Counted from the first letter of the stretch, positions 8,683 through 17,157 are shown. The stretch is 17,157 nucleotides of DNA from JAYSRU01 sp043720875 (GCA_043720875.1 JAYSRU010000065.1:1-17157); one strand, 5' to 3'. The notes: a model not told the origin generated them from the sequence alone. Program-made: numbers and translations.

Positions 8683-8713
8683 AAAAATATATCATTTAAT
8701 CATCAAAATGATA
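8683..8713 (-). terminator. Weak candidate terminator after hemF
   Basis: Just past the hemF stop, the minus strand has an inverted repeat TATCATTT / AAATGATA (arms at 8706-8713 and 8690-8697, 8-base loop) followed by TATTTTTAC. The stem is AT-rich and weak. It lies in the 109-base gap between hemF and the small secreted-protein operon and would separate the two transcription units. No clear TAnnTTTG promoter was found between it and the ATG at 8612, so read-through is possible. Confidence 0.35.
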
Positions 8714-8721
8714 CAGTTCAG

Positions 8722-9612
8722 TTACCAAATAGCCCCTTTCACTAAGGATTTTAATGTCAATGCCTCTGGTGAATTTTCTTGCGGAATAGAATTATATTCC
8801 CAATTTGCGAGTGGCGGTAAACTCATTAAAATGGATTCAGTTCTTCCTCCCGAATGAAGTCCGAATTTGGTGCCTCGGTCATTGACAAGATTAAACTCAA
8901 CATAACGACCTCTTCTAAGGTTTCTCCATTTCAATTGTGCTGGAGTCATTTCTTTATTTTTTCCAAGCAAAACTTGTGCTTCATAAACTTCGGGAAACAA
9001 ATTACCTAATTCCAAACAAAATTGCAAAATTTGTTCCTTCGTAATAGACTGTGATTCTTTAAGTTGGTCAAAAAATATCCCACCAATTCCTCTAGTTTCA
9101 TTGCGGTGAGGAATAAAAAAATAATCATCAGCCCAAGCTGTGAATTTTGAGTAAAATGATGCATCATATTTGTCACAAACATTTCTGAGTGAATCGTGAA
9201 ACATTTTAGCTTGATTCGGCACAACATAGTGCGGTGTTAGGTCAATTCCTCCACCATACCAATAGGCTCCATTGCTTAATTCAAAGTATCGCACATTCAT
9301 GTGAATAATTGGCACATGAACATTATTTGGGTGAAGTACAATAGAAACTCCGGTAGCAAAAAACTCACCCTCACCCATTTTCAATTGTTCTTGCATTTCC
9401 AAGGTTACTGGTCCATGAACTGCAGAAAATGCAACTCCCCCTTTCTCAATTACATTACCATTTAAGCCCACATTCGTTCTTCCGCCGCCACCTTCTGCTC
9501 TTTCCCAATTATCTTCTTGAAATACAAAATCTCCGTCAATTTCACTTAACCTAGCACAAATATGTTGCTGAAGCGCTTCAAACGCTGATCTAATCTCAGT
9601 TTTATCAGTCAT
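8722..9612 (-). CDS. hemF: Oxygen-dependent coproporphyrinogen III oxidase
   Basis: 296 residues, normal length for the family. The enzyme uses O2 for the oxidative decarboxylation of two propionates of coproporphyrinogen III, giving protoporphyrinogen IX in cytoplasmic haem synthesis. Family hallmarks in order: a Gly-rich segment with WERAEGGGGRTNV (36-48); HPNNVHVPIIHMNVRYF (94-110) containing the conserved His104; WYGGGIDLTPHYV (118-130); DDYFFIPHRNETRGIGGIFFD (162-182, key residues DDYF, HR, RG.GGIFFD); and, near the C-terminus, the RRGRYVEFNLVNDRGT motif and GGRTESILMSLPP. No signal peptide. The ATG lies 6 bases after the LysM-gene stop, so it is translated from the same message. Use of the O2-dependent enzyme fits an organism that lives at least partly aerobically. 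Confidence 0.97.
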   Translation of the reverse strand: MTDKTEIRSAFEALQQHICARLSEIDGDFVFQEDNWERAEGGGGRTNVGLNGNVIEKGGVAFSAVHGPVTLEMQEQLKMGEGEFFATGVSIVLHPNNVHVPIIHMNVRYFELSNGAYWYGGGIDLTPHYVVPNQAKMFHDSLRNVCDKYDASFYSKFTAWADDYFFIPHRNETRGIGGIFFDQLKESQSITKEQILQFCLELGNLFPEVYEAQVLLGKNKEMTPAQLKWRNLRRGRYVEFNLVNDRGTKFGLHSGGRTESILMSLPPLANWEYNSIPQENSPEALTLKSLVKGAIW

Positions 9613-9618
9613 GCTTTA

Positions 9619-11448
9619 TTATTTTACAAAAATCGGAACCATTTCCATATCCTGTTGACGCAAAATCACGGAATATGCATTTTCAGAACCATTTCCGATC
9701 CCTTTTTGAACAAGTTGCAAATCACTCATCACACCCGAATTAACAGGTACATTTCTCAACAATGCGTTGATTCCTAGATAGGTAATATCGAAACCTTGAG
9801 CACTAAACTTGGTGAAATCAGCTTGGTACTTAGTTCTATATTCTCTCAACACTTTTTTCACATTCTCATCGGAATAAGAAAAATTGTTAGGCGAAACACA
9901 GGTATAGGAAAGCTTCTCCTTGAAGTCGGCATCGATATCCTCCATATTCCCCCATTCTCTTGGCGCAAGTAAAATGATTTTTCTATTCCCAACCTTACTT
10001 ACCAATTTAGTCAAAACGGCATACACCTTCAACGCAGAAACTTTGTCTTTTGACACAAAAACAACTACATTATTGACATCTTTTCGTAAAACCAACGCTA
10101 AACCGTCTAATGTAGTTTCAACAATTTTAGAATTGTAGGATTTACTCGAAAGGTTCGAATTAAAGGTGCTTTTAAAAGCAGCCAAAAGATCCTCTTCCTT
10201 TTTATTACCCATTGAAACCAGAATTACATTTTCTTTGACATGATTTTTTGCAGTAAATTCTGCCAGTAAACTAAATTGTGTGATATCAGAAGCTACACCC
10301 AAGTTCACGTATTGATTTTTTTCAATGGAAGAAGTTGCGGATTGAACGGGAACTAATAAGCGTACTTTATTACTCTTACACCAATCACTAATAAGTTTTG
10401 AGTTTTCGGAAAACAACGGACCAATAATTAAGTCACAATTCTTCATTTCTGGTTTGTTTAATATTGCCATGATAGAACTACTGTCGTTCGCAATATCAAA
10501 GACAGAAACATCCGCATTCAATCCTTTACTGTTTAATGAATCCAAAGCTAATTGAGCACCCATCCAAAAATCCGTTGCATTTTCTTTAACTCCCGCAAGA
10601 TCTATTTTTTGTTTTGGAGCCTTATCAAAGAAAAAAGGCAACAAATACACTATTTTGAACCTGGTCTTGCTTGGAAACAATAAGTCTTCATCCACTACTG
10701 GGTCTTTAATTGGATCTATTCGTCTAATTTCAACCGGTTTTATATTTTCTTTTTTAAGTTGAATCTTAATAATTTGACCTGTGCTCAATTCACTCTTAGT
10801 TAAATTATTTAGTTTTTTAATCTCATCACCGGTAACCATGAATCGCTTTGAAATACTATATAATGTTTCTTTCGGTTTTACAGTATAATCAATTAAACTA
10901 TCACTAAAAGATATTACATAATTTGGTAATGCATTTTGGGTTACCGTTAACGTTGGTGGCGAAACAATTGGTTCAACAACCGGTTTAATCAAAGCTATTT
11001 CTTGATTATCTTTTATTGCTCCCACTGTTGTTAAAGGTGTATTAGCGTCTACTTCACCAATTGGAATCTTAATTATTTGACCCTTGGTTAATCCTTTTTC
11101 TGCACTCGGATTATATTTTAACAAAAGGTTTTGCGAAACAAAATATTTCTTCGAAATGCTGTATAACGTTTCTTTTTTTTCAACTACATGATCTAACGTT
11201 GCGGTCTTAGGAATTGGAATATAAATAATGGTGTTTTCCTTTAAACCTTTTGATAAAGAAGGATTAACTGCTATTAATTCTTTTGCTTCAACCCCATACA
11301 TTTTTTGAAGACCGTATACAGTATTTCCTGCGACTACTTGGTGCACGTAGTATTTTACTCCACTTCTTACTTCCGTAGGGTAAAGGTCTTGTGCATTCGA
11401 ACTGAACGATGCAATAAGGGCAACTAAAAAAAGAAATATATGCTTCAT
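9619..11448 (-). CDS. Periplasmic protein with three LysM domains and a type 1 periplasmic-binding-protein-like domain
   Basis: 609 residues from the ATG at 11446-11448. This start is chosen over an in-frame TTG at 11469 because it begins a textbook signal peptide (MKHIFLFLVALIASFSSNAQ, residues 1-20). Three LysM domains follow at about 34-79, 87-130 and 187-231 (repeated ETLYSISK, GQIIKI), which bind the glycan of peptidoglycan. From about residue 263 to the end there is a fold like type 1 periplasmic binding proteins (FKIVYLLPF, then AQLALDSLNSKG, DLIIGPLFSENS, VRLLVPVQS, FDITYLGINALLRN). No transporter genes adjoin it, so nutrient uptake is unlikely. E. coli LpoA has a comparable C-terminal fold and regulates a peptidoglycan synthase, so a cell-wall regulatory role is a reasonable guess only. 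The gene sits between guaA (25 bases) and hemF (6 bases). Confidence 0.9.
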   Translation of the reverse strand: MKHIFLFLVALIASFSSNAQDLYPTEVRSGVKYYVHQVVAGNTVYGLQKMYGVEAKELIAVNPSLSKGLKENTIIYIPIPKTATLDHVVEKKETLYSISKKYFVSQNLLLKYNPSAEKGLTKGQIIKIPIGEVDANTPLTTVGAIKDNQEIALIKPVVEPIVSPPTLTVTQNALPNYVISFSDSLIDYTVKPKETLYSISKRFMVTGDEIKKLNNLTKSELSTGQIIKIQLKKENIKPVEIRRIDPIKDPVVDEDLLFPSKTRFKIVYLLPFFFDKAPKQKIDLAGVKENATDFWMGAQLALDSLNSKGLNADVSVFDIANDSSSIMAILNKPEMKNCDLIIGPLFSENSKLISDWCKSNKVRLLVPVQSATSSIEKNQYVNLGVASDITQFSLLAEFTAKNHVKENVILVSMGNKKEEDLLAAFKSTFNSNLSSKSYNSKIVETTLDGLALVLRKDVNNVVVFVSKDKVSALKVYAVLTKLVSKVGNRKIILLAPREWGNMEDIDADFKEKLSYTCVSPNNFSYSDENVKKVLREYRTKYQADFTKFSAQGFDITYLGINALLRNVPVNSGVMSDLQLVQKGIGNGSENAYSVILRQQDMEMVPIFVK

Positions 11449-11473
11449 ACTTAAGTTATAAATTATCAATATT

Positions 11474-13006
11474 TTACTCCCACTCTATGGTTGCAGGTGG
11501 TTTTGAACTAATGTCGTAAGTTACGCGATTAATACCTTTTACCTGATTTATTATTCTATTAGAAACCTTGGCTAAAAACTCATAAGGCAAATGACACCAA
11601 TCTGCCGTCATTCCATCCGTAGAACTTACTGCACGTAACGCAACTGCATTTTCATACGTACGTTCATCGCCCATCACTCCTACGGTTTGAACAGGCAAGA
11701 AGATTGCCCCTGCTTGCCAAACATCATCGTATAAATTATCTTCTTTTAGGCTTTCAATGAAAATAGAATCTACTTCTTGTAGAATCCTTACTTTTTCAGC
11801 GCTAACCTCTCCAAGAATCCTGATCCCTAAACCAGGTCCAGGAAAAGGGTGTCTTCCAAGAATTGCTTCTGGCATATTCATAGATCGGCCTACTCGTCTA
11901 ACTTCATCTTTAAACAACAGACGTAAAGGTTCTACTACCTGCAATTTCATGTAATCAGGCAATCCACCTACATTGTGATGACTTTTAATGGTTGCCGATG
12001 GGCCACCTGTTGCGGATACTGATTCGATAACGTCAGGATAAATTGTACCTTGACCTAACCATTCCGCTCCTTCAACCAACTTTGATTCGTCGTCAAAAAC
12101 ATCCACAAAGACTTTTCCAATCGCTTTGCGTTTGAGTTCAGGATCAGATAGACCAGACAATTCTTTGTAAAAACGTTCTGAAGCATCCACTCCTTTTACA
12201 TTAAGCCCCATATGTTGATACGAGTCCAATACTTGTTGGTATTCATTCTTACGCAATAAGCCATTATTTACAAAAATGCAATGCAAATTTTCTCCAATAG
12301 CTTTATGCAATAACAATGCAGCTACTGAACTATCAACACCGCCCGAAAGTCCTAGGATAACTTTATCATTTCCTAATTTCTCTTTTAGATCTGTAACCGC
12401 GTTGTCTACAAAAGCATCAGGAGTCCATGATTGATCGCATTTACAAACATCGACAATAAAGTTCTTTAATAAAGCAGCACCATCTGTTGAATGGTACACT
12501 TCAGGATGAAATTGAATTCCGAAAGTATTTTCACCTTCAATTTGAAATCCTGCAAACTCAACATCAGAAGTTGAGGCTATTGTCTTAAAATTTGATGCTA
12601 CTTTTTTAATCGTATCGCCATGAGACATCCATACTTGTGAATTATCTGAAACGTTTTGCATTAAAACATTTGAATGATCCACGAATGACAAGTTAGCTCT
12701 CCCATACTCTCTTATAGTAGAAGGCAAGACTTCGCCACCAAAATTCTTTGCTAAATATTGAGCACCAAAACAAACACCTAATAATGGCAATTTACCTTTA
12801 ATTTGAGATAAATCTGGTTTTGGGGAATCTGCATGACTTGTTGAAAACGGACTACCAGAAAGAATAACCCCTCTTACATTCTCGTCCAAAACTGGAATTT
12901 TATTCCAAGGATGAATTTCCGAATAAACATTTATTTCTCTAATTCTTCTTGCAATTAGCTGTGTATATTGCGAACCAAAATCTAGGATTATTATTTTTTC
13001 TTGCAT
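11474..13006 (-). CDS. guaA: GMP synthase (glutamine-hydrolysing)
   Basis: 510 residues, full length. It converts XMP, ATP and glutamine to GMP, the last step of guanine nucleotide synthesis in the cytoplasm. The N-terminal class I glutamine amidotransferase domain (about 1-190) has the triad Cys79 (GVCFGAQ), His167 and Glu169 (QFHPE). The ATP-pyrophosphatase domain has the PP-loop SGGVDSS at 221-227. The C-terminal dimerisation domain carries GRHPFPGPGLGIRILG and ends in the family signature DISSKPPATIEWE. The nucleophile motif has Phe and Ala (CFGAQ) where many homologues have Tyr and Met or His. This is the first gene of an apparent guaA-LysM-hemF operon, with a near-perfect -7 box almost touching its ATG. 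There is no frameshift or missing catalytic residue. Confidence 0.98.
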   Translation of the reverse strand: MQEKIIILDFGSQYTQLIARRIREINVYSEIHPWNKIPVLDENVRGVILSGSPFSTSHADSPKPDLSQIKGKLPLLGVCFGAQYLAKNFGGEVLPSTIREYGRANLSFVDHSNVLMQNVSDNSQVWMSHGDTIKKVASNFKTIASTSDVEFAGFQIEGENTFGIQFHPEVYHSTDGAALLKNFIVDVCKCDQSWTPDAFVDNAVTDLKEKLGNDKVILGLSGGVDSSVAALLLHKAIGENLHCIFVNNGLLRKNEYQQVLDSYQHMGLNVKGVDASERFYKELSGLSDPELKRKAIGKVFVDVFDDESKLVEGAEWLGQGTIYPDVIESVSATGGPSATIKSHHNVGGLPDYMKLQVVEPLRLLFKDEVRRVGRSMNMPEAILGRHPFPGPGLGIRILGEVSAEKVRILQEVDSIFIESLKEDNLYDDVWQAGAIFLPVQTVGVMGDERTYENAVALRAVSSTDGMTADWCHLPYEFLAKVSNRIINQVKGINRVTYDISSKPPATIEWE

Positions 13007-13010
13007 GGCA

Positions 13011-13018
13011 CAAAGATA
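13011..13018 (-). promoter_or_regulatory. guaA promoter -7 element, near-leaderless
   Basis: The minus strand reads TATCTTTG, a perfect TAnnTTTG, followed by only four bases (TGCC) and the guaA ATG. A TTTC 19 bases upstream (forward GAAA, 13038-13041) may serve as the -33 element, one mismatch from TTTG. The start of transcription would fall at or within a few bases of the ATG, so the message would be leaderless or nearly so. Confidence 0.65.
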
Positions 13019-13030
13019 ATAAGAAGTTTG

Positions 13031-13053
13031 GCGCTAGGAAAGTAATCTAGCGC
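13031..13053. promoter_or_regulatory. Inverted repeat overlapping the guaA -33 region (candidate operator)
   Basis: Arms GCGCTAG (13031-13037) and CTAGCGC (13047-13053) flank a 9-base spacer that contains the presumed -33 TTTC. The GC-rich dyad stands out in AT-rich surroundings. There is no T run, so it is not an intrinsic terminator. Its place suggests a repressor site controlling guaA; the binding protein is unknown. Confidence 0.4.
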
Positions 13054-13404
13054 AAATGCAAAACTTTATTAACATCAAATTCCATTTAAAGGCAAGCTCA
13101 ACAATCTAGTAGAAATTTGACTTTTGCTTTTAATATCTCTACTCGATCTAAATACTGACAAAGACATTAGCAATGCCTTTTTACTATACTGGCTTCTGAA
13201 TTATTGTATTTAAAAATTATCCGATTATCATAATTAGTTTTGTATGCAAAAAAGTCGTTTCTTAAGTAGAAGTTATCACCTAAATAAGTTGGACAGAAAA
13301 CCTAAAACTATTAGCGTAGCGACAAATTGACAGATAATTGTGCTTGGTATAATTTTTAGCATTCGATTATCGATAAAAATTAGTGCTTTTCTCTTTTGAT
13401 ACAC

Positions 13405-13412
13405 TATATTTG
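13405..13412 (+). promoter_or_regulatory. secA promoter -7 element
   Basis: TATATTTG matches TAnnTTTG perfectly and lies 43 bases before the secA ATG. The -33 region is poor (TAGTG about 20 bases upstream). The resulting leader of roughly 35 bases is A-rich (AATAGAAATAACAAAAAAAT) with no Shine-Dalgarno sequence, as is usual in Bacteroidota. Confidence 0.55.
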
Positions 13413-13455
13413 GACTTCGCAACTTAACAATAGAAATAACAAAAAAATAAATAGC

Positions 13456-16400
13456 ATGCTTAAAGGAATCGTTAAAAAAATATTTGGGGATAAAAACTTA
13501 CAAGATCAAAAAAAATTCCAACCATTTGTTGATGCTGCAAAAACGTTTGAAGAAAAACTTAAATCACAAAGTGACAATGAATTAAGAGACAATACGGCTG
13601 CTTTCAAGGCTAGAGTTGCTGCACATATAGCACCTTTGGAACAAAAACAAGTTGAACTGAAAATGCAATCGGAGTCTGAGGACGATCTTCACGAAAAGGA
13701 AGGTATTTTTGAAAAAATAGATGAATTGGATAAGGAAATTGATGTCGAAATTGAAGCTATTCTTTTAGAAATTTTACCAGAAGCATTTGCCGTTGTTAAA
13801 GAAACATCTCGTCGATGGGCGGAAAATGGTCAATTAGTAGTAACAGCGACAGCTTTAGACATGACATTAGCGGCTCAAAAGGACGGAATCACTATTGATG
13901 GTGAAAACGCAATTTGGCATAACCAATGGAATGCAGCGGGAAACCTTGTCAACTGGACCATGGTTCATTATGATGTTCAATTAATGGGTGGAGCGGTGTT
14001 GCACAAAGGAAATATAGCTGAAATGCAAACTGGAGAAGGTAAAACCTTAGTTGCAACCCTACCCGTTTACCTTAATGCTTTAACAGGTAAAGGTGTTCAC
14101 GTTGTAACTGTTAACGACTATTTAGCAAAACGTGATAGTCAGTGGATGGGGCCTCTCTATCAATTTCATGGATTAACCGTTGGGTGTATCGACAACCATC
14201 AGCCGAATTCACCAAGTAGAAAAGAAGCTTATTTATCTGATATTACCTTTGGAACTAATAACGAATTTGGATTCGATTACTTACGTGACAATATGGCAAG
14301 TGAAGTAAGCGATCTTGTTCAACGCAAGCATCATTATGCGATAATTGATGAGGTCGATTCAGTATTGATTGATGATGCAAGGACCCCTTTAATTATTTCA
14401 GGACCAACACCTCGTGGTGATCAACATGAATTTAATGAATTAAAACCATTAATAGAAAATTTAATTGAAGAGCAAAAGAAATTTGTAAACCAAGCCTTGG
14501 CGGATGCAAAACGCTTACTTACAGTAATTAATGATCCCGCAATTGATGATAAAAAAGATTTAAAATCTGCACTGGATGAAGGCGGTATTGCTTTATTGAG
14601 GGCCTATCGTGGTTTGCCAAAAAACAGAGCGTTAATTAAATTCCTTTCTGAACCAGGACTTAAAACTCATTTGCTAAAAACTGAAAACGTATATATGGCG
14701 GAGCAAAATAAGCGCATGCCAGAGATTGATAGTGAATTGTTTTTTACAATTGATGAAAAACAAAATAGTATTGACCTAACAACAAGAGGATTAAATCTAA
14801 TTGCAGGAAACAGGGATAGTGAATTTTTTGTTTTACCTGATTTGAGTATCTCATTAAATAATTTGAAAAACGAAGGTTTGGATCAAGACACCTACATGGT
14901 GAAAAAGGATGCTATTATTCGCGACTATTCAATTAAATCTGACAGAATCCATTCGATTAGCCAATTACTAAAAGCGTATGCACTTTTTGAAAAAGAAGTT
15001 GAATACGTTATTATGGATGGTAAGGTTAAGATTGTAGATGAACAAACCGGACGTATTATGGAAGGACGTCGATATTCTGATGGTTTACATCAAGCAATTG
15101 AAGCAAAAGAAAACGTAACCATTGAAGCTGCATCCCAAACGTATGCAACAATTACGCTTCAAAATTATTTCCGTATGTATCACAAGATATCAGGAATGAC
15201 TGGAACTGCGGAAACTGAAGCAAAAGAATTTTGGGACATTTATAAGTTAGATGTCGTTGTTGTACCAACCCATAGAGCTATTTCAAGAAGAGATTTAAAT
15301 GATCAAATTTATAAAAGCTCGCGTGAAAAGTACAATGCAATAATAAATGAAGTTGAGCGACTTTCGATAGCAGGAAGACCCGTACTTGTTGGAACTACAA
15401 CAGTCGAAATTTCTGAATTATTGAGTCGTATGCTGAAAATGAAAGGTGTAAACCACCAAGTATTAAATGCAAAATACCACCAAAAAGAAGCGGAAATTGT
15501 AGCTGATGCCGGTAAATCAGGAGCCGTTACCATTGCAACCAATATGGCAGGTCGTGGTACGGATATCAAACTTGGTGAAGGTGTTAAAGAGCTTGGTGGA
15601 TTAGCAATTGTTGGAACAGAGCGTCATGAATCACGTCGTGTTGATAGACAATTACGTGGTAGAGCAGGAAGACAAGGTGATCCAGGTACTTCACAATTCT
15701 ATGTTTCATTAGAAGATGATTTGATGCGTAGATTCGGTTACGATCGTACTGCAAAAATGATGGACCGAATTGGAATGAAAGAAGGTGAAGTTATTTCTAG
15801 CGGTTTGGTTTCTAAATCTATTGAGCGTGCTCAAAAGAATATGGAAGAAAACAACTTTGGTTCTCGTAAGCATTTGTTAGAATATGATGATGTAATGAAT
15901 GCACAGCGAAAAGCAATCTATAAAAAACGTCGGAATGCACTTTTTGGTGATCGATTAAGCATAGATGTAGCTAACTCCATTTATGAAGTTGCAAATAATA
16001 TTGTCATGAGCAACATGCCTTTTGATGATTACGAATTAGAATTGCTACGTGTTTTAGGAGTTCAATCTCCGGTAGACGCAGCTACGTACGATAAAATAAA
16101 TCGACCAGAACTTTCTGAACAAATTTATGATTTAGCCTTGGCTCACTATGCGCGTAAAAATGACCGTATCATTGGATTAATTCAGCCACAAGTTATCGAT
16201 GTAGTTAATGATGAGAAGTTAAGTTTCGAAAACATGACGATACCATTAAGTGACGGTAAACAAGAAACTACAATGATTGTTTCGCTAAAAGAAGCTTATG
16301 AATCTAACGGTAAAACTATTATTACTGCAATTGAAAGGAACATAGTTCTTTCTACTTTGGATAATGAATGGAAAGAACATTTACGTGAAATGGATGATTT

Positions 16401-16785
16401 AAAAACATCTGTTAGACAAGCTACTTATGAACAAAAAGATCCTTTATTGATATATAAATTAGAATCATACGAATTGTTCAAATCACTTGTAGGGCGGATC
16501 AATAACGAAACGATGGATTTCTTAATAAAAATTGAAATTGCACGTGAGGAAATTAAAACCACAAACAAGCAAGTAACGCAACAAAATAGCTACGGTAATG
16601 CAAGTTCACAACAGTTTCCACAAGAGGAATTAAGCCAAAGCAATTCTGGAAGAGATTATTATGAAGAAGGTCTACAGCGTCAAGAACAGACGCGCACGCC
16701 AATAACTGTTGATCCTAAAATCAATAGAAACGAAGCATGTCCTTGTGGAAGTGGTAAAAAATACAAACAATGCCACGGCGCATAG
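13456..16785 (+). CDS. secA: Preprotein translocase ATPase SecA, Bacteroidota-type large form
   Basis: 1109 residues from the ATG at 13456. An in-frame TTG at 13396 would add 20 residues unlike SecA and would lie upstream of the -7 box, so it is rejected. SecA pushes unfolded preproteins through SecYEG using ATP. Motifs: Walker A GEGKT 193-197; DEVD 298-301; the helicase segment MAGRGTD 697-703; QLRGRAGRQG around 734-741; and a C-terminal zinc-binding SEC-C motif with Cys1095, Cys1097, Cys1106 and His1107 (CPCGSGKKYKQCH). It is about 200 residues longer than E. coli SecA. By eye the extra residues fall at about 60-102, 121-168 and 344-426, all in the first nucleotide-binding domain or its inserted preprotein cross-linking domain. 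Gene intact, monocistronic, ending in a strong terminator. Confidence 0.98.
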   Translation: MLKGIVKKIFGDKNLQDQKKFQPFVDAAKTFEEKLKSQSDNELRDNTAAFKARVAAHIAPLEQKQVELKMQSESEDDLHEKEGIFEKIDELDKEIDVEIEAILLEILPEAFAVVKETSRRWAENGQLVVTATALDMTLAAQKDGITIDGENAIWHNQWNAAGNLVNWTMVHYDVQLMGGAVLHKGNIAEMQTGEGKTLVATLPVYLNALTGKGVHVVTVNDYLAKRDSQWMGPLYQFHGLTVGCIDNHQPNSPSRKEAYLSDITFGTNNEFGFDYLRDNMASEVSDLVQRKHHYAIIDEVDSVLIDDARTPLIISGPTPRGDQHEFNELKPLIENLIEEQKKFVNQALADAKRLLTVINDPAIDDKKDLKSALDEGGIALLRAYRGLPKNRALIKFLSEPGLKTHLLKTENVYMAEQNKRMPEIDSELFFTIDEKQNSIDLTTRGLNLIAGNRDSEFFVLPDLSISLNNLKNEGLDQDTYMVKKDAIIRDYSIKSDRIHSISQLLKAYALFEKEVEYVIMDGKVKIVDEQTGRIMEGRRYSDGLHQAIEAKENVTIEAASQTYATITLQNYFRMYHKISGMTGTAETEAKEFWDIYKLDVVVVPTHRAISRRDLNDQIYKSSREKYNAIINEVERLSIAGRPVLVGTTTVEISELLSRMLKMKGVNHQVLNAKYHQKEAEIVADAGKSGAVTIATNMAGRGTDIKLGEGVKELGGLAIVGTERHESRRVDRQLRGRAGRQGDPGTSQFYVSLEDDLMRRFGYDRTAKMMDRIGMKEGEVISSGLVSKSIERAQKNMEENNFGSRKHLLEYDDVMNAQRKAIYKKRRNALFGDRLSIDVANSIYEVANNIVMSNMPFDDYELELLRVLGVQSPVDAATYDKINRPELSEQIYDLALAHYARKNDRIIGLIQPQVIDVVNDEKLSFENMTIPLSDGKQETTMIVSLKEAYESNGKTIITAIERNIVLSTLDNEWKEHLREMDDLKTSVRQATYEQKDPLLIYKLESYELFKSLVGRINNETMDFLIKIEIAREEIKTTNKQVTQQNSYGNASSQQFPQEELSQSNSGRDYYEEGLQRQEQTRTPITVDPKINRNEACPCGSGKKYKQCHGA

Positions 16786-16797
16786 TTAATTTAATAA

Positions 16798-16838
16798 GTC
16801 ATAAAAAAAGGAAGCAGATTGCTTCCTTTTTTTATGAC
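16798..16838. terminator. Strong bidirectional terminator after secA
   Basis: A perfect inverted repeat has 19-base arms (16798-16816 and 16820-16838) and a 3-base loop. The GC-containing core is GGAAGCA / TGCTTCC, flanked by A7 and T7 runs. It starts 12 bases past the secA stop. Because of the symmetry it would also stop leftward transcription of the minus-strand acetyltransferase remnant. Confidence 0.92.
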
Positions 16839-16884
16839 CAATAATTAGTATTTAAGACTAACAAACTAAGCGGCTAGTAAACTT

Positions 16885-17157
<273 letters not shown>

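Larger units (their letters stand above)
13007..13455. other. Divergent intergenic region between guaA and secA
   Basis: 449 AT-rich bases between divergent start codons. It holds the guaA -7 box and dyad at the left, the secA -7 box (13405-13412) at the right, and in the middle a second perfect TAnnTTTG on the plus strand (13235-13242) next to a 28-codon ORF. I see no tRNA, riboswitch or mobile-element remnant. From 13055 to 13234 nothing convincing is visible. Confidence 0.6.

Noticed and set aside
9619..11448. Amino-acid ABC transporter substrate-binding protein
   Set aside because: No permease or ATPase genes adjoin it, and three LysM domains point to the cell wall rather than to solute transport.
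11449..11469. 7-residue extension of the LysM protein from a TTG start
   Set aside because: It would place residues before an excellent signal peptide; the ATG at 11448 is better.
13055..13234. Structured small RNA between guaA and secA
   Set aside because: Only a scattered short complementarity (AAAGGCA / TGCCTTT) is visible; no compact fold or terminator supports an RNA gene.
13396..13455. 20-residue N-terminal extension of SecA from a TTG start
   Set aside because: It begins upstream of the secA -7 box, its residues are unlike any SecA, and the ATG at 13456 gives the canonical start MLKGIVKKIFG.

Overview
The window looks like chromosomal DNA of an AT-rich member of the Bacteroidota, most likely Flavobacteriales. 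Two encoded proteins carry type IX secretion (T9SS) C-terminal domains of the two classical kinds: a Por-secretion tail (type A) and a gliding-motility-associated CHU_C domain (type B). SecA is the enlarged form seen in that phylum, start codons lack Shine-Dalgarno sequences, and several promoters match the Bacteroidota -7 element TAnnTTTG. The genus cannot be fixed from the sequence.

Layout, left to right. Positions 1-1085 (minus) hold most of a secreted alpha/beta hydrolase with a type A T9SS tail, cut by the left edge. A strong hairpin terminator (1195-1225) separates it from a cell-surface operon on the minus strand: a 71-aa secreted basic protein (8397-8612), a 134-aa secreted protein of unknown function (7993-8397, TAATG overlap), and a giant 2240-aa T9SS protein (1242-7964). 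The giant has CUB, PKD and P-domain-like modules, thirteen Ig-like repeats each with a fixed cysteine pair, two more PKD modules and a CHU_C sorting domain. Next comes a housekeeping operon, also minus: guaA (GMP synthase, 11474-13006), a LysM/periplasmic-binding-like protein (9619-11448) and hemF (8722-9612). A 449-bp divergent intergenic region carries the guaA promoter, almost abutting its ATG, and the secA promoter. secA (13456-16785, plus) ends in a perfect 19-bp-stem terminator. At the right edge the N-terminal part of a GNAT acetyltransferase gene (minus) runs straight into a (TCAA)n microsatellite of about 19 units, and its C-terminal half is missing.

Working together: SecA drives Sec export, which the N-terminal signal peptides of the hydrolase, the giant protein, the two small proteins and the LysM protein would use. 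The hydrolase and the giant protein would then cross the outer membrane through the T9SS. guaA and hemF are ordinary purine and haem biosynthesis genes. The points most worth checking are the microsatellite-interrupted acetyltransferase, the two unknown small proteins coupled to the giant surface protein, and the secreted hydrolase with a cutinase-like catalytic signature. I see no phage, insertion sequence, CRISPR array, tRNA or rRNA in the window, and no convincing wholly new system.
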